DNA of 64,000 bases from Corynebacterium bovis DSM 20582 = CIP 54.80 (GCF_030408615.1 NZ_CP047187.1:1612001-1676000); one strand, 5' to 3'; shown: positions 1 to 9,556, counted from the stretch's first letter. Made by a program: numbers and translations. The notes: generated by a model from the sequence alone, not told the origin.

Positions 1-432
1 GATCCGGCGGGCGCCGCGCGCGGGCTCGGGCAGGGTCTCCCGGGCGTTCGGGCCGACGAGCAGCGTGCTCACCCGCACGTCCGCGAGGTCGCCGAAGAGC
101 TGCGCGAGCCCGTCGGGCCCCTGCGCGGTGGCGGGGGTGACGAGCGCCCACCGGGGCTCGTCGCCCGTCATGGCGTCGAGCTCCCCCCGGGCCCGCCGGG
201 TGTACTCCGCGACGGTCTCCCGGTCCGGCCCGAGGACGTCGCCGTTGACGGCGGTGGGCTTCGCCCGGCGGTCGGAGTTCGCCAGGGCGACGACGGCGAC
301 GAGGAGCAGGACGACGCACGCGACGGACAGCCACATCACCCACGCCGGGCGCCGGGTCGCCTCCCAGTCGAGGGCGCGCTCCCGCCGCCGGTCGCGGGCG
401 ACGGTCCGGGGCGTGCGCTGGCGGGGGTCCAT
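1..432 (-). CDS. Single-pass membrane protein, truncated at window edge
   Basis: I do not recognise a family. The gene reads leftward from an ATG at 432 and runs off the window, so only about 144 residues are visible. A basic, arginine-rich N-terminus is followed by one strong hydrophobic segment at about residues 32-50 (VMWLSVACVVLLLVAVVAL), then a soluble, probably extracytoplasmic part. That part resembles neither an enzyme nor a transporter. The start codon overlaps the stop of the upstream pseudouridine synthase gene as TGATG, so translation is probably coupled and the gene probably belongs to the lspA-rluD operon. The open frame and correct codon use support a real gene; function is unknown. 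Confidence 0.7.
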   Translation of the reverse strand, partial: MDPRQRTPRTVARDRRRERALDWEATRRPAWVMWLSVACVVLLLVAVVALANSDRRAKPTAVNGDVLGPDRETVAEYTRRARGELDAMTGDEPRWALVTPATAQGPDGLAQLFGDLADVRVSTLLVGPNARETLPEPARGARRI

Positions 433-1364
433 CAGTTCGTCTCCCTGAGGCGGTCGAGAGCGGTGGCGAGGTCGGCCGGGTACGGGGACTCGACGTCCAT
501 CCACCGCCCGTCCGGGTGGGTGAAGCCGAGGTGCACCGCGTGGAGCCACTGCCGGTTCAGGCCGAGCCGGCGGCTCAGCGCCGGGTCCGACCCGTACATC
601 GGGTCACCGCAGCACGGGTGGTGGAGGGCGGAGAAGTGCACCCGGATCTGGTGGGTGCGGCCCGTCTCGAGGTGGACGCGCAGCAGCGACGCCTCGCGGA
701 ACGCCTCGATCGTCCCGTAGTGGGTCACCGCGCGTTTGCCGTCGTCGCGCACGGCGAACCGCCAGCCGGCCCCCGGGTGGCGGCCGATGGGGGCGTCGAC
801 CGTGCCCGACGTCGGGTCGGGGTGGCCCTGGACGAGCGCGTGGTAGGTCTTCTCCACGGTGCGGTCCCGGAACGCCCGCTTGAGCACGGTGTACGCCCGC
901 TCGCTGGCGGCGACGACCATGACGCCCGAGGTGCCGACGTCGAGCCGCTGGACGATGCCCTTGCGCTCCGGCGGACCCGAGGTGGAGATGCGGAAGCCCG
1001 CGGCGGCGAGGCCGGAGGTGACCGTCGGCCCCTCCCAGCCGATCGTCGGGTGCGCGGCGACCCCGACCGGCTTGTCGACGGCGATGACGTCGTCGTCGGC
1101 GTAGAGGATGTCGAGCCCCTCGACCTCGCGGGCGGGCTCCGCCGCGAGGTCCCGCGGCGGCTCCGGGAGGAGGACGTCGAGCCACGCGCCGTCGGTGAGC
1201 CGGTCCGACCGGCCGGCGGTGACCCCGTCCTGGGTGATGTCACCGGCGTCGGCGAGCCCGGCGACGACGGTCCGGGACAGGCCGAGCAGCCGTGCGACGC
1301 CGGCGTCGACCCGCATCCCGGCGAGCCCCGCGGGCACGGGCATGGCCCGGCTCTCCCGCCTCAC
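432..1364 (-). CDS. rluD: RluA/RluD-family 23S rRNA pseudouridine synthase
   Basis: A 310-residue pseudouridine synthase of the RluA family, expected to isomerise uridines in 23S rRNA. The N-terminal part (about residues 15-75) looks like an S4 RNA-binding domain. The catalytic motif reads QRLDVGTSG, whose aspartate is the nucleophile, and RTHQIRVH lies downstream as in the family. I chose the GTG at 1364 because it overlaps the lspA stop as GTGA and is preceded by GGGGGAGG at 5-6 nt. The same frame stays open farther upstream through lspA, but that extension has lspA-antiphase composition and no RluD homology. The lspA-rluD order is common in actinobacteria. The exact target uridines cannot be read from sequence. 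Confidence 0.93.
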   Translation of the reverse strand: MRRESRAMPVPAGLAGMRVDAGVARLLGLSRTVVAGLADAGDITQDGVTAGRSDRLTDGAWLDVLLPEPPRDLAAEPAREVEGLDILYADDDVIAVDKPVGVAAHPTIGWEGPTVTSGLAAAGFRISTSGPPERKGIVQRLDVGTSGVMVVAASERAYTVLKRAFRDRTVEKTYHALVQGHPDPTSGTVDAPIGRHPGAGWRFAVRDDGKRAVTHYGTIEAFREASLLRVHLETGRTHQIRVHFSALHHPCCGDPMYGSDPALSRRLGLNRQWLHAVHLGFTHPDGRWMDVESPYPADLATALDRLRETN

Positions 1365-1906
1365 CGGTCCTCCCCCTGCACCGACCGTGCCGACCCTGCC
1401 GACTGCGCCGGCCGTGCCGACCGTGCCGAGCGCGGTTCGACGATGAGCGCGTACACGAGGTAGGCGACGACCCCCAGGGTGATCGCGGAGTCCGCCAGGT
1501 TGAACACGGCGAAGTCCCCGACCGAGATGAAGTCGACGACGTGCCCGCGCAGCCCGCCCGGATCCCGGAACAGCCGGTCGACGAGGTTCCCCGCCGCCCC
1601 GCCGCCGATGAGCGCGGCCGCCGCCGCGGACCACGGGGAACGGACGCGGAAGGCGAGCACGGCGCAGAGGACGACGGCGGCGGCCTGCAGGCAGGCGAGG
1701 AACACGGTCGCGTTCTCCCCGAGGGAGAACGCCGCACCGGAGTTGCGGAGCAGGTAGAACCGCGCGACGTCCCCGATGACGGGCACGGCCGTCCGGGGCT
1801 CGAGCGTCTCCACCACGATCCACTTGGACAGCTGGTCCACCGCGGCGACCGCGACGAGCGCGGCGAGCGTCCACGGGGCCGTTCGGCCACTGTGCTTGTC
1901 CTTCAC
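1361..1906 (-). CDS. lspA: Lipoprotein signal peptidase II
   Basis: An integral-membrane aspartyl protease that removes signal peptides from prolipoproteins after diacylglyceryl transfer. The 181-residue protein has four hydrophobic segments. The family residues are visible: DQLSKW near the N-terminus, the NSGAAF motif, and the catalytic aspartates in GNLVDRL and [17 protein letters not shown]. The start is placed at the GTG at 1906, because a TAGGAT hexamer lies exactly 7 nt upstream, the pattern of a leaderless transcript. An ATG three codons earlier (1915) overlaps that hexamer and is less likely. The arginine/alanine-rich tail after the last membrane helix is longer than usual. Two putative lipoprotein substrates are encoded next door. 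Confidence 0.95.
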   Translation of the reverse strand: MKDKHSGRTAPWTLAALVAVAAVDQLSKWIVVETLEPRTAVPVIGDVARFYLLRNSGAAFSLGENATVFLACLQAAAVVLCAVLAFRVRSPWSAAAAALIGGGAAGNLVDRLFRDPGGLRGHVVDFISVGDFAVFNLADSAITLGVVAYLVYALIVEPRSARSARPAQSAGSARSVQGEDR

Positions 1907-1913
1907 GCCCCAC

Positions 1914-1948
1914 ATCCTATCGGCCGACCCCCCGGTCGTTGGTAACCT
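1914..1948. promoter_or_regulatory. Divergent leaderless promoter pair, lspA / lipoprotein
   Basis: A minus-strand TAGGAT at 1914-1919 sits 7 nt before the lspA GTG. A plus-strand TAACCT at 1943-1948 sits 7 nt before the lipoprotein GTG at 1956. Both fit the actinobacterial -10 consensus TANNNT at leaderless spacing, so the two core promoters overlap within about 50 nt. Confidence 0.65.
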
Positions 1949-1955
1949 GTCGGCT

Positions 1956-2897
1956 GTGCGTACCAGAACCCCGACCCTCCTCATGGCCCCGCTGCTCGTC
2001 GCCTCCCTCGGATTCGCCACCCTCACCGCGTGCTCCGACGACGGCGACGCGGCGCCGGCCGGCGTCGAGGTCCCCGTCGACCCCGTGTCGGTGACCCTCG
2101 TCGACCGGGGGCAGGAGCCCGTCGCCCCCCTCGTGTGGTTCAGCGACCCCGGCGAGCAGCAGGTGACCTTCCGGGCGACCCAGGGCCTCGGCCAGCGCGT
2201 CGAGGGTGCCCCGGGTCCCGCCCAGGCGGGGGACACGGTCCCGCAGAAGGACGTGACGATGGAGCTGCCGCTCACCGCCACGGCCTCGACCGACGGGGAG
2301 ACCCGCACGACGACCGTCACCGCGGGCACCCCGACCGGGGACAACGCGGCGCGCAACGACGACATCGCGACGGCCTCCGGGTTCCGGGTGACCACGCGGA
2401 CGCAGCAGAACGGGCGGACGACCTCGCGGACGCTCGCCTCCCCCGAGGGGGCGACGGACAGCGCGCGGGCCAGCGTCGAGGAGTCCCTCCGGCAGATGGC
2501 CGACGTGCCGCTCGTCTTTCCCGACGAGGGCGTCGGCCCCGGGGCCCGGTGGAAGGTCAGCAGCCACATCGGCGGTGACACGCCGATGAACCAGGACGTC
2601 AGCTACACCCTCATCTCACGCGACGGCCCCCACGTCGCGCTCGCGGTCGACGTCGACCGGCGGCCGACCCAGACGACCCTGCCGGGGTCGGCGGACCGGG
2701 TCGGCGAGGACCTCCGCGTCGTCGACGTCCAGCACACCTCCACCGGGCAGCTGGAACTGGACCTCACGAAGGCCCTCCCGGTGAGCGGGACCGTCGACGC
2801 GGGGACGACGGTGACCTACGGCACCGGCTCCTCCCCCGTCCGCGTCGTCCAGACGACGACGACCCGGTCCGAGTGGGTCACCCGCCCCCGCGGGTGA
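1956..2897 (+). CDS. Secreted lipoprotein, function unknown
   Basis: A 313-residue predicted lipoprotein. The first 26 residues form a type II signal peptide with a basic start, a hydrophobic core and the lipobox LTAC. The mature part is hydrophilic and rich in Thr, Asp and Val, with beta-strand-like alternation and no catalytic motif that I recognise. It faintly resembles the actinobacterial DUF6263-type lipoproteins, but I cannot confirm that. The GTG start at 1956 is chosen because a TAACCT hexamer ends 8 nt upstream, giving a leaderless mRNA. A longer open frame into lspA antisense exists but would destroy the signal peptide. It is transcribed divergently from lspA, whose product should process it. 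Confidence 0.82.
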   Translation: MRTRTPTLLMAPLLVASLGFATLTACSDDGDAAPAGVEVPVDPVSVTLVDRGQEPVAPLVWFSDPGEQQVTFRATQGLGQRVEGAPGPAQAGDTVPQKDVTMELPLTATASTDGETRTTTVTAGTPTGDNAARNDDIATASGFRVTTRTQQNGRTTSRTLASPEGATDSARASVEESLRQMADVPLVFPDEGVGPGARWKVSSHIGGDTPMNQDVSYTLISRDGPHVALAVDVDRRPTQTTLPGSADRVGEDLRVVDVQHTSTGQLELDLTKALPVSGTVDAGTTVTYGTGSSPVRVVQTTTTRSEWVTRPRG

Positions 2898-2905
2898 CGG
2901 GCCGG

Positions 2906-3544
2906 TCAGGCCTCGGGGGCGGGGGCGTCCGGGGCGGGGGCGTCGGGAGCCGGGGCGTCGGGAGCCGGGGCCTCGGGAGCCGGGGCCTCGGGTGCGTCCG
3001 GGGCGGGGGCATCCGGGGCGGGACTCTCCGGGGCGGGGGCCGCGGAGCTCTCGGCGCACAGCGGCGGGACGGCGTCGGGTGAGACGTTCTCGACGAGCGT
3101 GCACGCCCACTGGCGGGAGAGCTTCCACGACCCGCCCTCGTTGAGGAACTCCACCCCGTCGATCTGCTGCGGCTCGCGGCCCGGGATCGCCATCGTCACC
3201 GGGGCGGACACCGTGTCCGGCAGGATGCCGGGCAGCACCGGGTCGAGGACGGCGAAGGACGCCCCGGACTCCTGGCGCGACGCGGTCATGATGTCGAAGA
3301 TCTCCGGCGCCTTCTCCCCGTCCTCGACGGTGTCGAGCTTCCGGTCCCGCGGGAGGACCGGGTCGACCGCCCGCACGAGAACGTCGTTGAGGTCCTGGGC
3401 CGTCGGCAGCGGTGCCTCGGCCTCCGTCGTCGCGGTCGTGCCCGTCGTCGCGGCGGCACCGGTGTCACCGTCGTCGTCCGAACATCCTGCGAGCACCAGT
3501 CCGGCCGCGAGGGCCGGGACGGCGAGGACCTTGAGGGACTTCAC
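2906..3544 (-). CDS. MTB12-like lipoprotein with Ala-Pro-Asp repeat tail
   Basis: A 212-residue predicted lipoprotein: the signal peptide ends in lipobox LAGC near residue 20, followed by an Asp/Thr linker. Residues about 45-155 (from LPTAQDLNDVL to a SWKLSRQWAC motif) resemble the C-terminal domain of the mycobacterial low-molecular-weight antigen MTB12, a secreted protein of unknown role. The last 50 residues are a degenerate APAPDAP repeat that could span the cell wall. The GTG start at 3544 has an AAGGAGA ribosome-binding site about 8 nt upstream. It converges with the preceding lipoprotein gene, with only 8 nt between stops. The family assignment comes from memory of motif layout and is moderate. 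Confidence 0.8.
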   Translation of the reverse strand: MKSLKVLAVPALAAGLVLAGCSDDDGDTGAAATTGTTATTEAEAPLPTAQDLNDVLVRAVDPVLPRDRKLDTVEDGEKAPEIFDIMTASRQESGASFAVLDPVLPGILPDTVSAPVTMAIPGREPQQIDGVEFLNEGGSWKLSRQWACTLVENVSPDAVPPLCAESSAAPAPESPAPDAPAPDAPEAPAPEAPAPDAPAPDAPAPDAPAPEA

Positions 3545-3622
3545 GTGTGTTCTCTCCTTGGGGGTCGGGGCGGTCGGGGTCCGGGGCGTCCGGTGGCACC
3601 TGACCTGTTCTTATTCCTGCCC

Positions 3623-3628
3623 AGCCTA
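3623..3628 (-). promoter_or_regulatory. Candidate -10 (TAGGCT) for the MTB12-like gene
   Basis: TAGGCT on the minus strand fits TANNNT and would start a transcript with a leader of about 70 nt before the GTG at 3544. No convincing -35 is visible. Confidence 0.4.
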
Positions 3629-3674
3629 CACCGGGCCCCTCACCCCTCCCGCCCCCCGCACCCCGGTCCCGTGC

Positions 3675-3680
3675 GATGAT
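3675..3680 (+). promoter_or_regulatory. Leaderless -10 (GATGAT) for ansA
   Basis: GATGAT lies 7 nt before the ATG at 3688. Similar near-consensus hexamers at this spacing precede many genes in the window, which favours 3688 over the in-frame ATG at 3676. Confidence 0.5.
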
Positions 3681-3687
3681 CGGCACC

Positions 3688-4611
3688 ATGCGCCAGGCCC
3701 AGACCGACCCCAGCACCGAGACCCGCGTCGCCTTCCTCTCCACCGGCGGCACCGTCGCCTGCACCGCCGACGCCGCCGGCGACCTCCGCCCGACCCTCAC
3801 CGCCCGGGACCTGCTCCGCGCCGCCGGGGCGGACACCGACGGCGCCGTCACCGGCCGGGACGTCATGACGCTGGACTCGTCCTCGCTCACCCTCGCCGAC
3901 ATCGACGCCCTCCTCGCCGCGGTCGTCGCCGCCCACCGGGACGGGGCGGAGGCCGTCGTCGTCACCCACGGCACGGACAGCCTCGAGGAGACCGCGATGG
4001 CCGTCGACCGCATGGTCGGCGTGCCCGTGGTCCTCACCGCCGCGCAGCGCCCCGCCGACGACCCCGACCCGGACGGCCCGGCGAACATCCGCGCCGCACT
4101 CGCCGAGGCGCGCCGCCTCCCGGCCGCCCCCCGGATCGTCGTCGGGGGCTCGTGCCCGGCCTACGGGGCGACGAAGCGGCACACGACGGACCTCGACGCC
4201 TTCCGCGTCGACCCGGCGACCCGCCGCCCCGCCCCGCTCACCGCCGACCCGGCCCCGCTCGACGGCCTGCGGGTCGACATCGTCACCGCGTACGCCGGCG
4301 CGCCCCGGGACACGGTCGACGCCGCCCTCGACGCCGGGGCCGACGGCCTCGTCGTCGCGGCGATGGGCTCCGGGAACATCGGCGACGACCTCGACGCCGG
4401 GGTGCGCCGGGCCCTCGACGCCGGCGTCCCGGTGCTCGTCGCCTCACGCGTCGCCGCGGGCGGGGTGCACCTCGTCTACGGCGGGGCCGGCGGCGGGTCG
4501 TCCCTCGCCCGGCACGGGGCCCGGTCCGCCGGGGCCCTGTCGCCGGCGCAGGCGCGGATGTCCCTGCTGTGCGAGCTCGCCGTCGCCCGCCGCGACGGGG
4601 ACGGGAGCTAG
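3688..4611 (+). CDS. ansA: L-asparaginase
   Basis: A 307-residue L-asparaginase, hydrolysing asparagine to aspartate and ammonia, probably in the cytoplasm because there is no signal peptide. Both catalytic threonine motifs are present: STGGTVAC near the N-terminus and THGTDSLEETA about 80 residues later. The C-terminal GSGNIGDDL motif also matches the family. The start is ATG 3688, 7 nt after a GATGAT hexamer (leaderless); ATG 3676 would overlap that hexamer. It stands alone between divergent and convergent neighbours, and its TAG overlaps the stop codon of the dinP C-terminal frame on the other strand. Length is slightly short for the family but no domain is missing. Confidence 0.92.
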   Translation: MRQAQTDPSTETRVAFLSTGGTVACTADAAGDLRPTLTARDLLRAAGADTDGAVTGRDVMTLDSSSLTLADIDALLAAVVAAHRDGAEAVVVTHGTDSLEETAMAVDRMVGVPVVLTAAQRPADDPDPDGPANIRAALAEARRLPAAPRIVVGGSCPAYGATKRHTTDLDAFRVDPATRRPAPLTADPAPLDGLRVDIVTAYAGAPRDTVDAALDAGADGLVVAAMGSGNIGDDLDAGVRRALDAGVPVLVASRVAAGGVHLVYGGAGGGSSLARHGARSAGALSPAQARMSLLCELAVARRDGDGS

Positions 4612-5931
4612 GCGTCGTCCTCCGGCTCCGGGTTCTCCGCCAGCCAGTCCTCCCACGCGAGGCTCGCCAGCGGGTCGGCCTCCGCGAGGCCCGGGTCGTC
4701 GACGGGCAGGGTCCGCACCGGCCCCGGCCCGGTCGCGCGCGTCTCGAAGCGGACGGTGACGACGCCGTGGCCGGTGCCCTGCACCCACCCGTGGCCGTGG
4801 TCGACGTGCCGGACGTCCTGCGTCATCCGCCACCGCCCCGCCCCGGCGACCGGCCCGCGCGTCCTCGACGAGCAGCTCCGGGAACAGCACGTCCTGCCGG
4901 GTGTCGGAGAGCCCGGACAGGCTCACCCCGACGAGCCGCACCGCCCCCGACGTCTCCGGCCGCGGCGCGACGCTCCGGGCGACCGCCGTGATGACCTCGA
5001 GGTCGTCCGTCGGCGCGGGGAGCGTCGACGACCGGGTGTGCGACCGGAAGTCCGTCGTCCGCGTCTTCACCGTCACGGTACGGGCGGCCCGGCCGTCGCG
5101 GCGCAGCCGCCGGTGGGCGGCCGCCGCCGTCTCCGCGAGCACGGCCGCGACCTCGGCGGACGTCGTCGCGTCGACGGGCAGGGTCCGCTCGGCGGACACC
5201 TGCTTCGCCCGGGCCCGCTCGGCGACCGGCCGGTCGTCCACCCCCCGGGCCAGCAGGTGGGTCTGCGCCCCGCCGGTGCCGAGCAGGGACCGGACGTCGC
5301 GCTCGTCCATCGCCGTGAAGTCGCCGATCGTGTGCACCCCGACCTCGGCGAGGCGGGCCCGCGCCACGGGGCCGATGCCCCACAGGTCACCGACGGGCCG
5401 CGGGGCGAAGACCTCCTCCCGCCGCGACCGGGGCACCACCGCCACGCCCGCCGGTTTCGCCAGGTCACTGGCCATCTTCGCGTCGAGTTTGCCCGCGGCC
5501 ATACCCACGGAGCACGGCAGCCCCGTCTCTTCGGCCACGGCGGCGCGCAACGCCTCGGCCCAGCGTCGGGCCTCATCCGGTGAGGCACCGGCGAGGTCGA
5601 CGGGCTCGGCGAACCCCTCGTCGACACTCAACCGCTCGATGAGGCCCGCGAACCGGGTGACGACCCCGAAGATCCGGCGGGAGGCCGTGGAGTACACCAC
5701 CCCCCGGGGCCGCACGGCGACGGCCCGCCCCCGGCACAACCGGACGGCCTGGTGCATCGGCATCGCCGAGTGCGCGCCGTACACCCGGGACTCGTAGGAG
5801 GCGCCGGCGACGACACCCCGGTCGACGGTCCCGCCGACGAGCACCGGGCGCCCGCGGAGCGTCGGCCGCGTCAGCTGCTCGACGGACGCGAAGAACGCGT
5901 CCATGTCGACGTGCGCGACCCACCGCTGCAC
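4608..5931 (-). CDS. dinP: DNA polymerase IV (Y family), apparent frameshift before C-terminal domain
   Basis: A lesion-bypass DNA polymerase. The first frame (GTG 5931 onward) carries the complete polymerase: HVDMDAFFASVEQ at residues 7-19, the YSTASRRIF and LSVDEGF motifs with catalytic acidic residues, and a little-finger domain ending near FPELLVED. At about 4827-4863 that frame turns into Arg/Pro/Gly-rich sequence running antisense into ansA. The normal actinobacterial tail instead appears in the +1 frame and ends at 4608: TQDVRHVDHGHGWVQGTGHG, then VTVRFETR and WEDWLAENPE. Two runs of four G at 4836-4839 and 4841-4844 make a one-base indel likely. It may be a sequencing error or a real frameshift; the catalytic core is intact either way. 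It lies 15 nt after ileS. Confidence 0.85.
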
Positions 5932-5946
5932 CGGCCCGTCCCCCCC

Positions 5947-8900
5947 TCAGGACCTGCGCCGCACCTCGGCGGAGCAGCCGTCGGCGACGTCGTGGGCGAG
6001 GTCCTCCCCCACGACGATCTCGATGTCCGTCGCGAGGACCTCCCGGGCGATGTCCGCGGCGTGGGCCCGCGCCCACTCCTCCCGCTCCGGCGGGACGGAC
6101 AGGCGCACGGTGATCCGGTCCGACACGTCGAGCCCGGAGGACTTCCGGGCGTCCTGGAGGCCGCGGATGCGGTCGTTGGCCCAGCCCTCCGCCTCGAGCT
6201 CCGGGGTGACCGTCGTGTCGAGGACGACGAGGCCGCCGGTGCCCGGGATCTCGGCGGTGTGGTCGGGGTCGACGGCGACGAGGCGGCGGGTGTACTCCCC
6301 GTCGTGGAGCTCGATGCCGTCGGCGGTGACGGTGCCGTCCTCCGCGACGGTGTAGTCGCCGGCCTTGACCGCGCGGATGACCCGCTGGACGTCCCGGCCG
6401 AGCCGCGGCCCGGCCGCCCGGGCGTTGACGACGACCTCGAACCGGCCGACGGCGCTGACGTCGTCGGTGAGCTCGACCTCCCGGACGTTGACCTCGTCGC
6501 GGATGACCGCGGTGAAGTCCCCGAGCGCCGCCGCGTCCGCGAGGGCCACGGTGAGCCGCGGCAGGGGCAGCCGGTTGCGGAGCTGGTGGGCCTTGCGCAC
6601 CGACGACGCCGCCGAGCACACCGAGCGCACGGTGTCCATGGAGGCGACGAGCGCCGGGTCGGCCGGCAGGTCCGCCGCGTCCGGCCAGTCGGTGAGGTGC
6701 ACCGACCGCCCGCCGGTGAGCCCGCGCCAGACGACCTCGGTCGTCATGGGCAGCAGCGGCGCGGCGACCCGGCACAGCGTCTCGAGCACGGTGTGAAGCG
6801 TGGCGAAGGCCTCGGGGTGCTCCCCGTCACCGGCCCAGAACCGCTCGCGGGACCGGCGGACGTACCAGTTCGTCAGCACGTCGCAGAACAGCCGGACCTC
6901 GTCGGTCGCCCGGGCGACGTCCGTCGCGTCGAGGGCCGCGGTGACCTCGGCCACGGTGTCGTGGAGCTTGGCGAGGATGTACCGGTCGAGCACGTCGGTC
7001 GACGTCGTGTCCCGCTCCGCCGGGCGGTGGGCGTAGAGCCGGAGGAAGGAGTACGCGTTCCACAGCGGCAGCATCGCCTGGCGCACGCCCTCGCGGATGC
7101 CCTGCTCGGTGACGATGAGGTTCCCGCCCCGGAGGATCGGCGAGCTCATGAGGAACCAGCGCATGGCGTCGGAGCCGTCGCGGTCGAAGACCTCGTTGAC
7201 GTCCGGGTAGTTGCCCTTGGACTTCGACATCTTCAGGCCGTCGTCCCCGAGGACGATGCCGTGGGCGACGACGCGGCGGTACGCCGGGCGGTCGAAGAGG
7301 GCCGTGGCGAGCACGTGCATGGTGTAGAACCAGCCGCGCGTCTGCCCGGAGTACTCGACGATGAAGTCCGCCGGCGAGTGGGTGTCGAACCACTCCTTGT
7401 TCTCGAACGGGTAGTGCCGCTGCGCGAAGGGCATCGACCCGGACTCGAACCAGCAGTCGAGGACCTCGGGCACGCGGCGCATCGTCGACCGGCCCGTCGG
7501 GTCGTCCGGGTTGGGCCGGGTGAGCTCGTCGATGTCCGGCCGGTGCAGGGACGCCGGCCGGCGGCCGAAGTCCCGCTCGAGCTCGTCGAGGCTGCCGTAG
7601 ACGTCGACCCGCGGGTAGGCGTCGTCGTCGGACACCCACACCGGGATCGGCGAGCCCCAGTACCGGTTCCGGGAGATGTTCCAGTCCCGGGCCCCCTCGA
7701 GCCACCGGCCGAACTGGCCGTCCCGGATGTGCCCCGGCAACCACTCGATCTCCTCGTGGTTGAGCTGCACCATCCGGTCGCGGAACTCCGTCACGCGGAC
7801 GAACCACGACGGCAGGGCCATGTAGATCAGCGGCTCGCCGGACCGCCACGAGTGCGGGTAGGAGTGCTCGATCGTGCGGTGGCGCAGGACCCGGCCCGCG
7901 TCCTTGAGGTCGCGGATGATGTCCCGGTTCGCGTCGAAGACGAGCTGCCCCTCGTAGTCCGGGACGAGGGAGGTGAACTTCCCGTCCATGTCGACAGGCA
8001 CGACGACGTCGATGCCGTTCGCCGCGCACGTGTCCATGTCGTCCTCACCGAAGGCCGGGGCCTGGTGGACGATGCCCGTGCCGTCCTCGGTCGTGACGTA
8101 GTCGGCGGAGAGGACGCGGAACGCGCCCGGGTGGTCGCGGAAGTAGCCGAACACCGGCTCGTAGGTGAGGCCGACGAGCTCCGTGCCCGGGTGGGTGGAC
8201 ACGACCGTGCGCCTCTCACCCAGCTCGGCCGCGTAGTCGCCGACGAGGTCCTCCGCGAGGAGCACGCGGGCCCCCCGGAAGCCCTCCGCGCCGTCGTCGC
8301 CGACCTCGACGAGCGCGTACGTCGTCGTCGGGTTCACGGCGAGGGCGAGGTTCGACGGCAGCGTCCACGGGGTCGTCGTCCAGGCGAGGGCGAGCGCACC
8401 GACGAGGTCGGGGTTCGCCTCCCCCGTCGCGCCGGTGACCGGGAAGGACACCGTGAGGGTCGGGTCCTGGCGCATCTTGTAGGAGTCGTCGAGGCGCGTC
8501 TCCTGGTTCGACAGCGGCGTGTGCTCCGCCCACGAGTACGGCAGCACCCGGAAGCCCTGGTAGATCAGGCCCTTGTCGTAGAGCTCCTTGAACGCCCACA
8601 TGACGGACTCCATGAAGTCCGGGTCCATCGTCTTGTAGCCGTTGTCGAAGTCCACCCACCGGGCCTGGCGGGTGACGTACTCCCGCCACTCCCCCGTGTA
8701 CCGGAGCACCGACGTCGCGCAGTACTCGTTGAACGCGGCGAGGCCCATGTCCTCGATGGCACCCTTGTCCGTGATGCCGAGCTGCTTCTCCGCCTCGAGC
8801 TCGGCGGGCAGACCGTGGCAGTCCCAGCCGAAGACGCGGCGCACCTGGCGGCCGCGCATGGTCTGGAACCGCGGGACGATGTCCTTGACGTAGCCCGTGA

Positions 8901-9108
8901 GCAGGTGCCCGTAGTGCGGCAGGCCGTTGGCGAACGGCGGGCCGTCGTAGAACACGTACTCGTCAGCGCCCTGGCGCCCCTCGACGGAGGCGGCGAAGGT
9001 GCCGTCCTCCTCCCAGTAGGCGAGGACCTTCTCCTCCATCGCGGGGAAGGCGGACTCCCCGCCCGTCATGTCGACGCGGGGGTACGCCCCGCCGGCGGGA
9101 CTGTTCAT
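5947..9108 (-). CDS. ileS: Isoleucyl-tRNA synthetase
   Basis: A class I aminoacyl-tRNA synthetase charging tRNA-Ile. The 1053-residue length is normal for the actinobacterial form. The HIGH-type motif reads HYGH at residues 65-68, within [12 protein letters not shown], and the KMSKS loop is near residue 625 (LKMSKSKGN). A CP1 editing insertion lies between them, with TTPWTLPSN matching the editing-domain threonine-rich motif. The C-terminal region is an anticodon-binding and DUF5915-like domain. ATG 9108 is preceded by AAGGAG at 7 nt. The upstream leader is a T-box riboswitch with an ATC specifier, so expression should rise when tRNA-Ile is uncharged. dinP follows 15 nt downstream and may be cotranscribed. 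Confidence 0.98.
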   Translation of the reverse strand: MNSPAGGAYPRVDMTGGESAFPAMEEKVLAYWEEDGTFAASVEGRQGADEYVFYDGPPFANGLPHYGHLLTGYVKDIVPRFQTMRGRQVRRVFGWDCHGLPAELEAEKQLGITDKGAIEDMGLAAFNEYCATSVLRYTGEWREYVTRQARWVDFDNGYKTMDPDFMESVMWAFKELYDKGLIYQGFRVLPYSWAEHTPLSNQETRLDDSYKMRQDPTLTVSFPVTGATGEANPDLVGALALAWTTTPWTLPSNLALAVNPTTTYALVEVGDDGAEGFRGARVLLAEDLVGDYAAELGERRTVVSTHPGTELVGLTYEPVFGYFRDHPGAFRVLSADYVTTEDGTGIVHQAPAFGEDDMDTCAANGIDVVVPVDMDGKFTSLVPDYEGQLVFDANRDIIRDLKDAGRVLRHRTIEHSYPHSWRSGEPLIYMALPSWFVRVTEFRDRMVQLNHEEIEWLPGHIRDGQFGRWLEGARDWNISRNRYWGSPIPVWVSDDDAYPRVDVYGSLDELERDFGRRPASLHRPDIDELTRPNPDDPTGRSTMRRVPEVLDCWFESGSMPFAQRHYPFENKEWFDTHSPADFIVEYSGQTRGWFYTMHVLATALFDRPAYRRVVAHGIVLGDDGLKMSKSKGNYPDVNEVFDRDGSDAMRWFLMSSPILRGGNLIVTEQGIREGVRQAMLPLWNAYSFLRLYAHRPAERDTTSTDVLDRYILAKLHDTVAEVTAALDATDVARATDEVRLFCDVLTNWYVRRSRERFWAGDGEHPEAFATLHTVLETLCRVAAPLLPMTTEVVWRGLTGGRSVHLTDWPDAADLPADPALVASMDTVRSVCSAASSVRKAHQLRNRLPLPRLTVALADAAALGDFTAVIRDEVNVREVELTDDVSAVGRFEVVVNARAAGPRLGRDVQRVIRAVKAGDYTVAEDGTVTADGIELHDGEYTRRLVAVDPDHTAEIPGTGGLVVLDTTVTPELEAEGWANDRIRGLQDARKSSGLDVSDRITVRLSVPPEREEWARAHAADIAREVLATDIEIVVGEDLAHDVADGCSAEVRRRS

Positions 9109-9115
9109 CGTGGTG

Positions 9116-9369
9116 CTCCTTGTGCCTCGTCTGCGCGGCCGACGGCCGCACGCTGTCTGTGCACAGGGACGCGGACGTTCCGCGCGGTACCACCCCGCTT
9201 GGACCCGGCGACCGCTGCGTCACCCGGGTCCCGCTTCTCCTGACGGCTGTGACGGGCCGTGACCCCGTCCGGGTCTACCCGGTCCCCGTCGGGACCGCTC
9301 TTCCGGACACGCTCCCCGGTGATGGCCGGATCCCCGCGCTCTCCCGGGGGCAGGCGCCCCGGGTGTCAC
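9116..9369 (-). promoter_or_regulatory. T-box riboswitch (tRNA-Ile) controlling ileS
   Basis: The leader between the small membrane-protein gene and ileS contains the T-box core GCGGGGTGGTACCGCG at 9183-9198 (minus strand), which pairs with the NCCA end of uncharged tRNA. Upstream, at 9310-9335, lies a Stem I specifier region reading GATCCGGCCATCACCGGGG, with the isoleucine codon ATC at 9321-9323. This matches the shortened Stem I actinobacterial ileS T-box. The ribosome-binding site AAGGAG at 9116-9121 follows within about 70 nt of the core and there is no U-tract terminator, so control is probably at translation initiation. A local hairpin CGCGGA-ACG-TCCGCG follows the core. Confidence 0.9.
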
Positions 9370-9374
9370 CGACG

Positions 9375-9380
9375 ACTATA
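9375..9380 (-). promoter_or_regulatory. -10 (TATAGT) of the ileS T-box transcript
   Basis: TATAGT on the minus strand, 5 nt before the stop of the upstream small gene when read in the direction of transcription, would start the leader RNA near 9368. No clear -35 is visible. Confidence 0.55.
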
Positions 9381-9385
9381 GCGCC

Positions 9386-9556
9386 TCACCGACGGCGCCG
9401 GCGAGCCCGGTGGCGGACCAGGTCGACGACGAAGAGGACGACGCCGACGACGGCCACCCCGACGCAGACCCACGCCCACGTCGTCGAACCTGCCGCGAGG
9501 GCGACGATGAGCGTCGCGAAGCCGACGGCCGCGAGAAGAAGAGACAACGCGAGCAT
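9386..9556 (-). CDS. Small two-helix membrane protein
   Basis: A 56-residue gene between divIVA and ileS. The start is ATG 9556 with GGGAGG about 5 nt upstream, a good ribosome-binding site. The product has two hydrophobic segments (about residues 2-21 and 28-45) joined by a short AGSTTW turn, and an Arg-rich cytoplasmic end (HRARRRRR). I recognise no family, but corynebacteria commonly carry a small membrane protein at this position. It may be cotranscribed with divIVA, 96 nt upstream, and could have a role at the division site or pole; that is inference from position only. Confidence 0.75.
   Translation of the reverse strand: MLALSLLLAAVGFATLIVALAAGSTTWAWVCVGVAVVGVVLFVVDLVRHRARRRRR

Noticed and set aside
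1365..1913. N-terminal extension of RluD through lspA
   Set aside because: Antiphase to lspA, Arg/Gly-rich, and the GTG at 1364 has a strong ribosome-binding site and a GTGA overlap.
5752..9243. Very long plus-strand open frame (over 1,100 codons) opposite ileS and dinP
   Set aside because: It is an antisense shadow caused by high GC; composition is Arg/Val/Asp-rich noise, with no ribosome-binding site or domain, while the minus strand encodes clear proteins.
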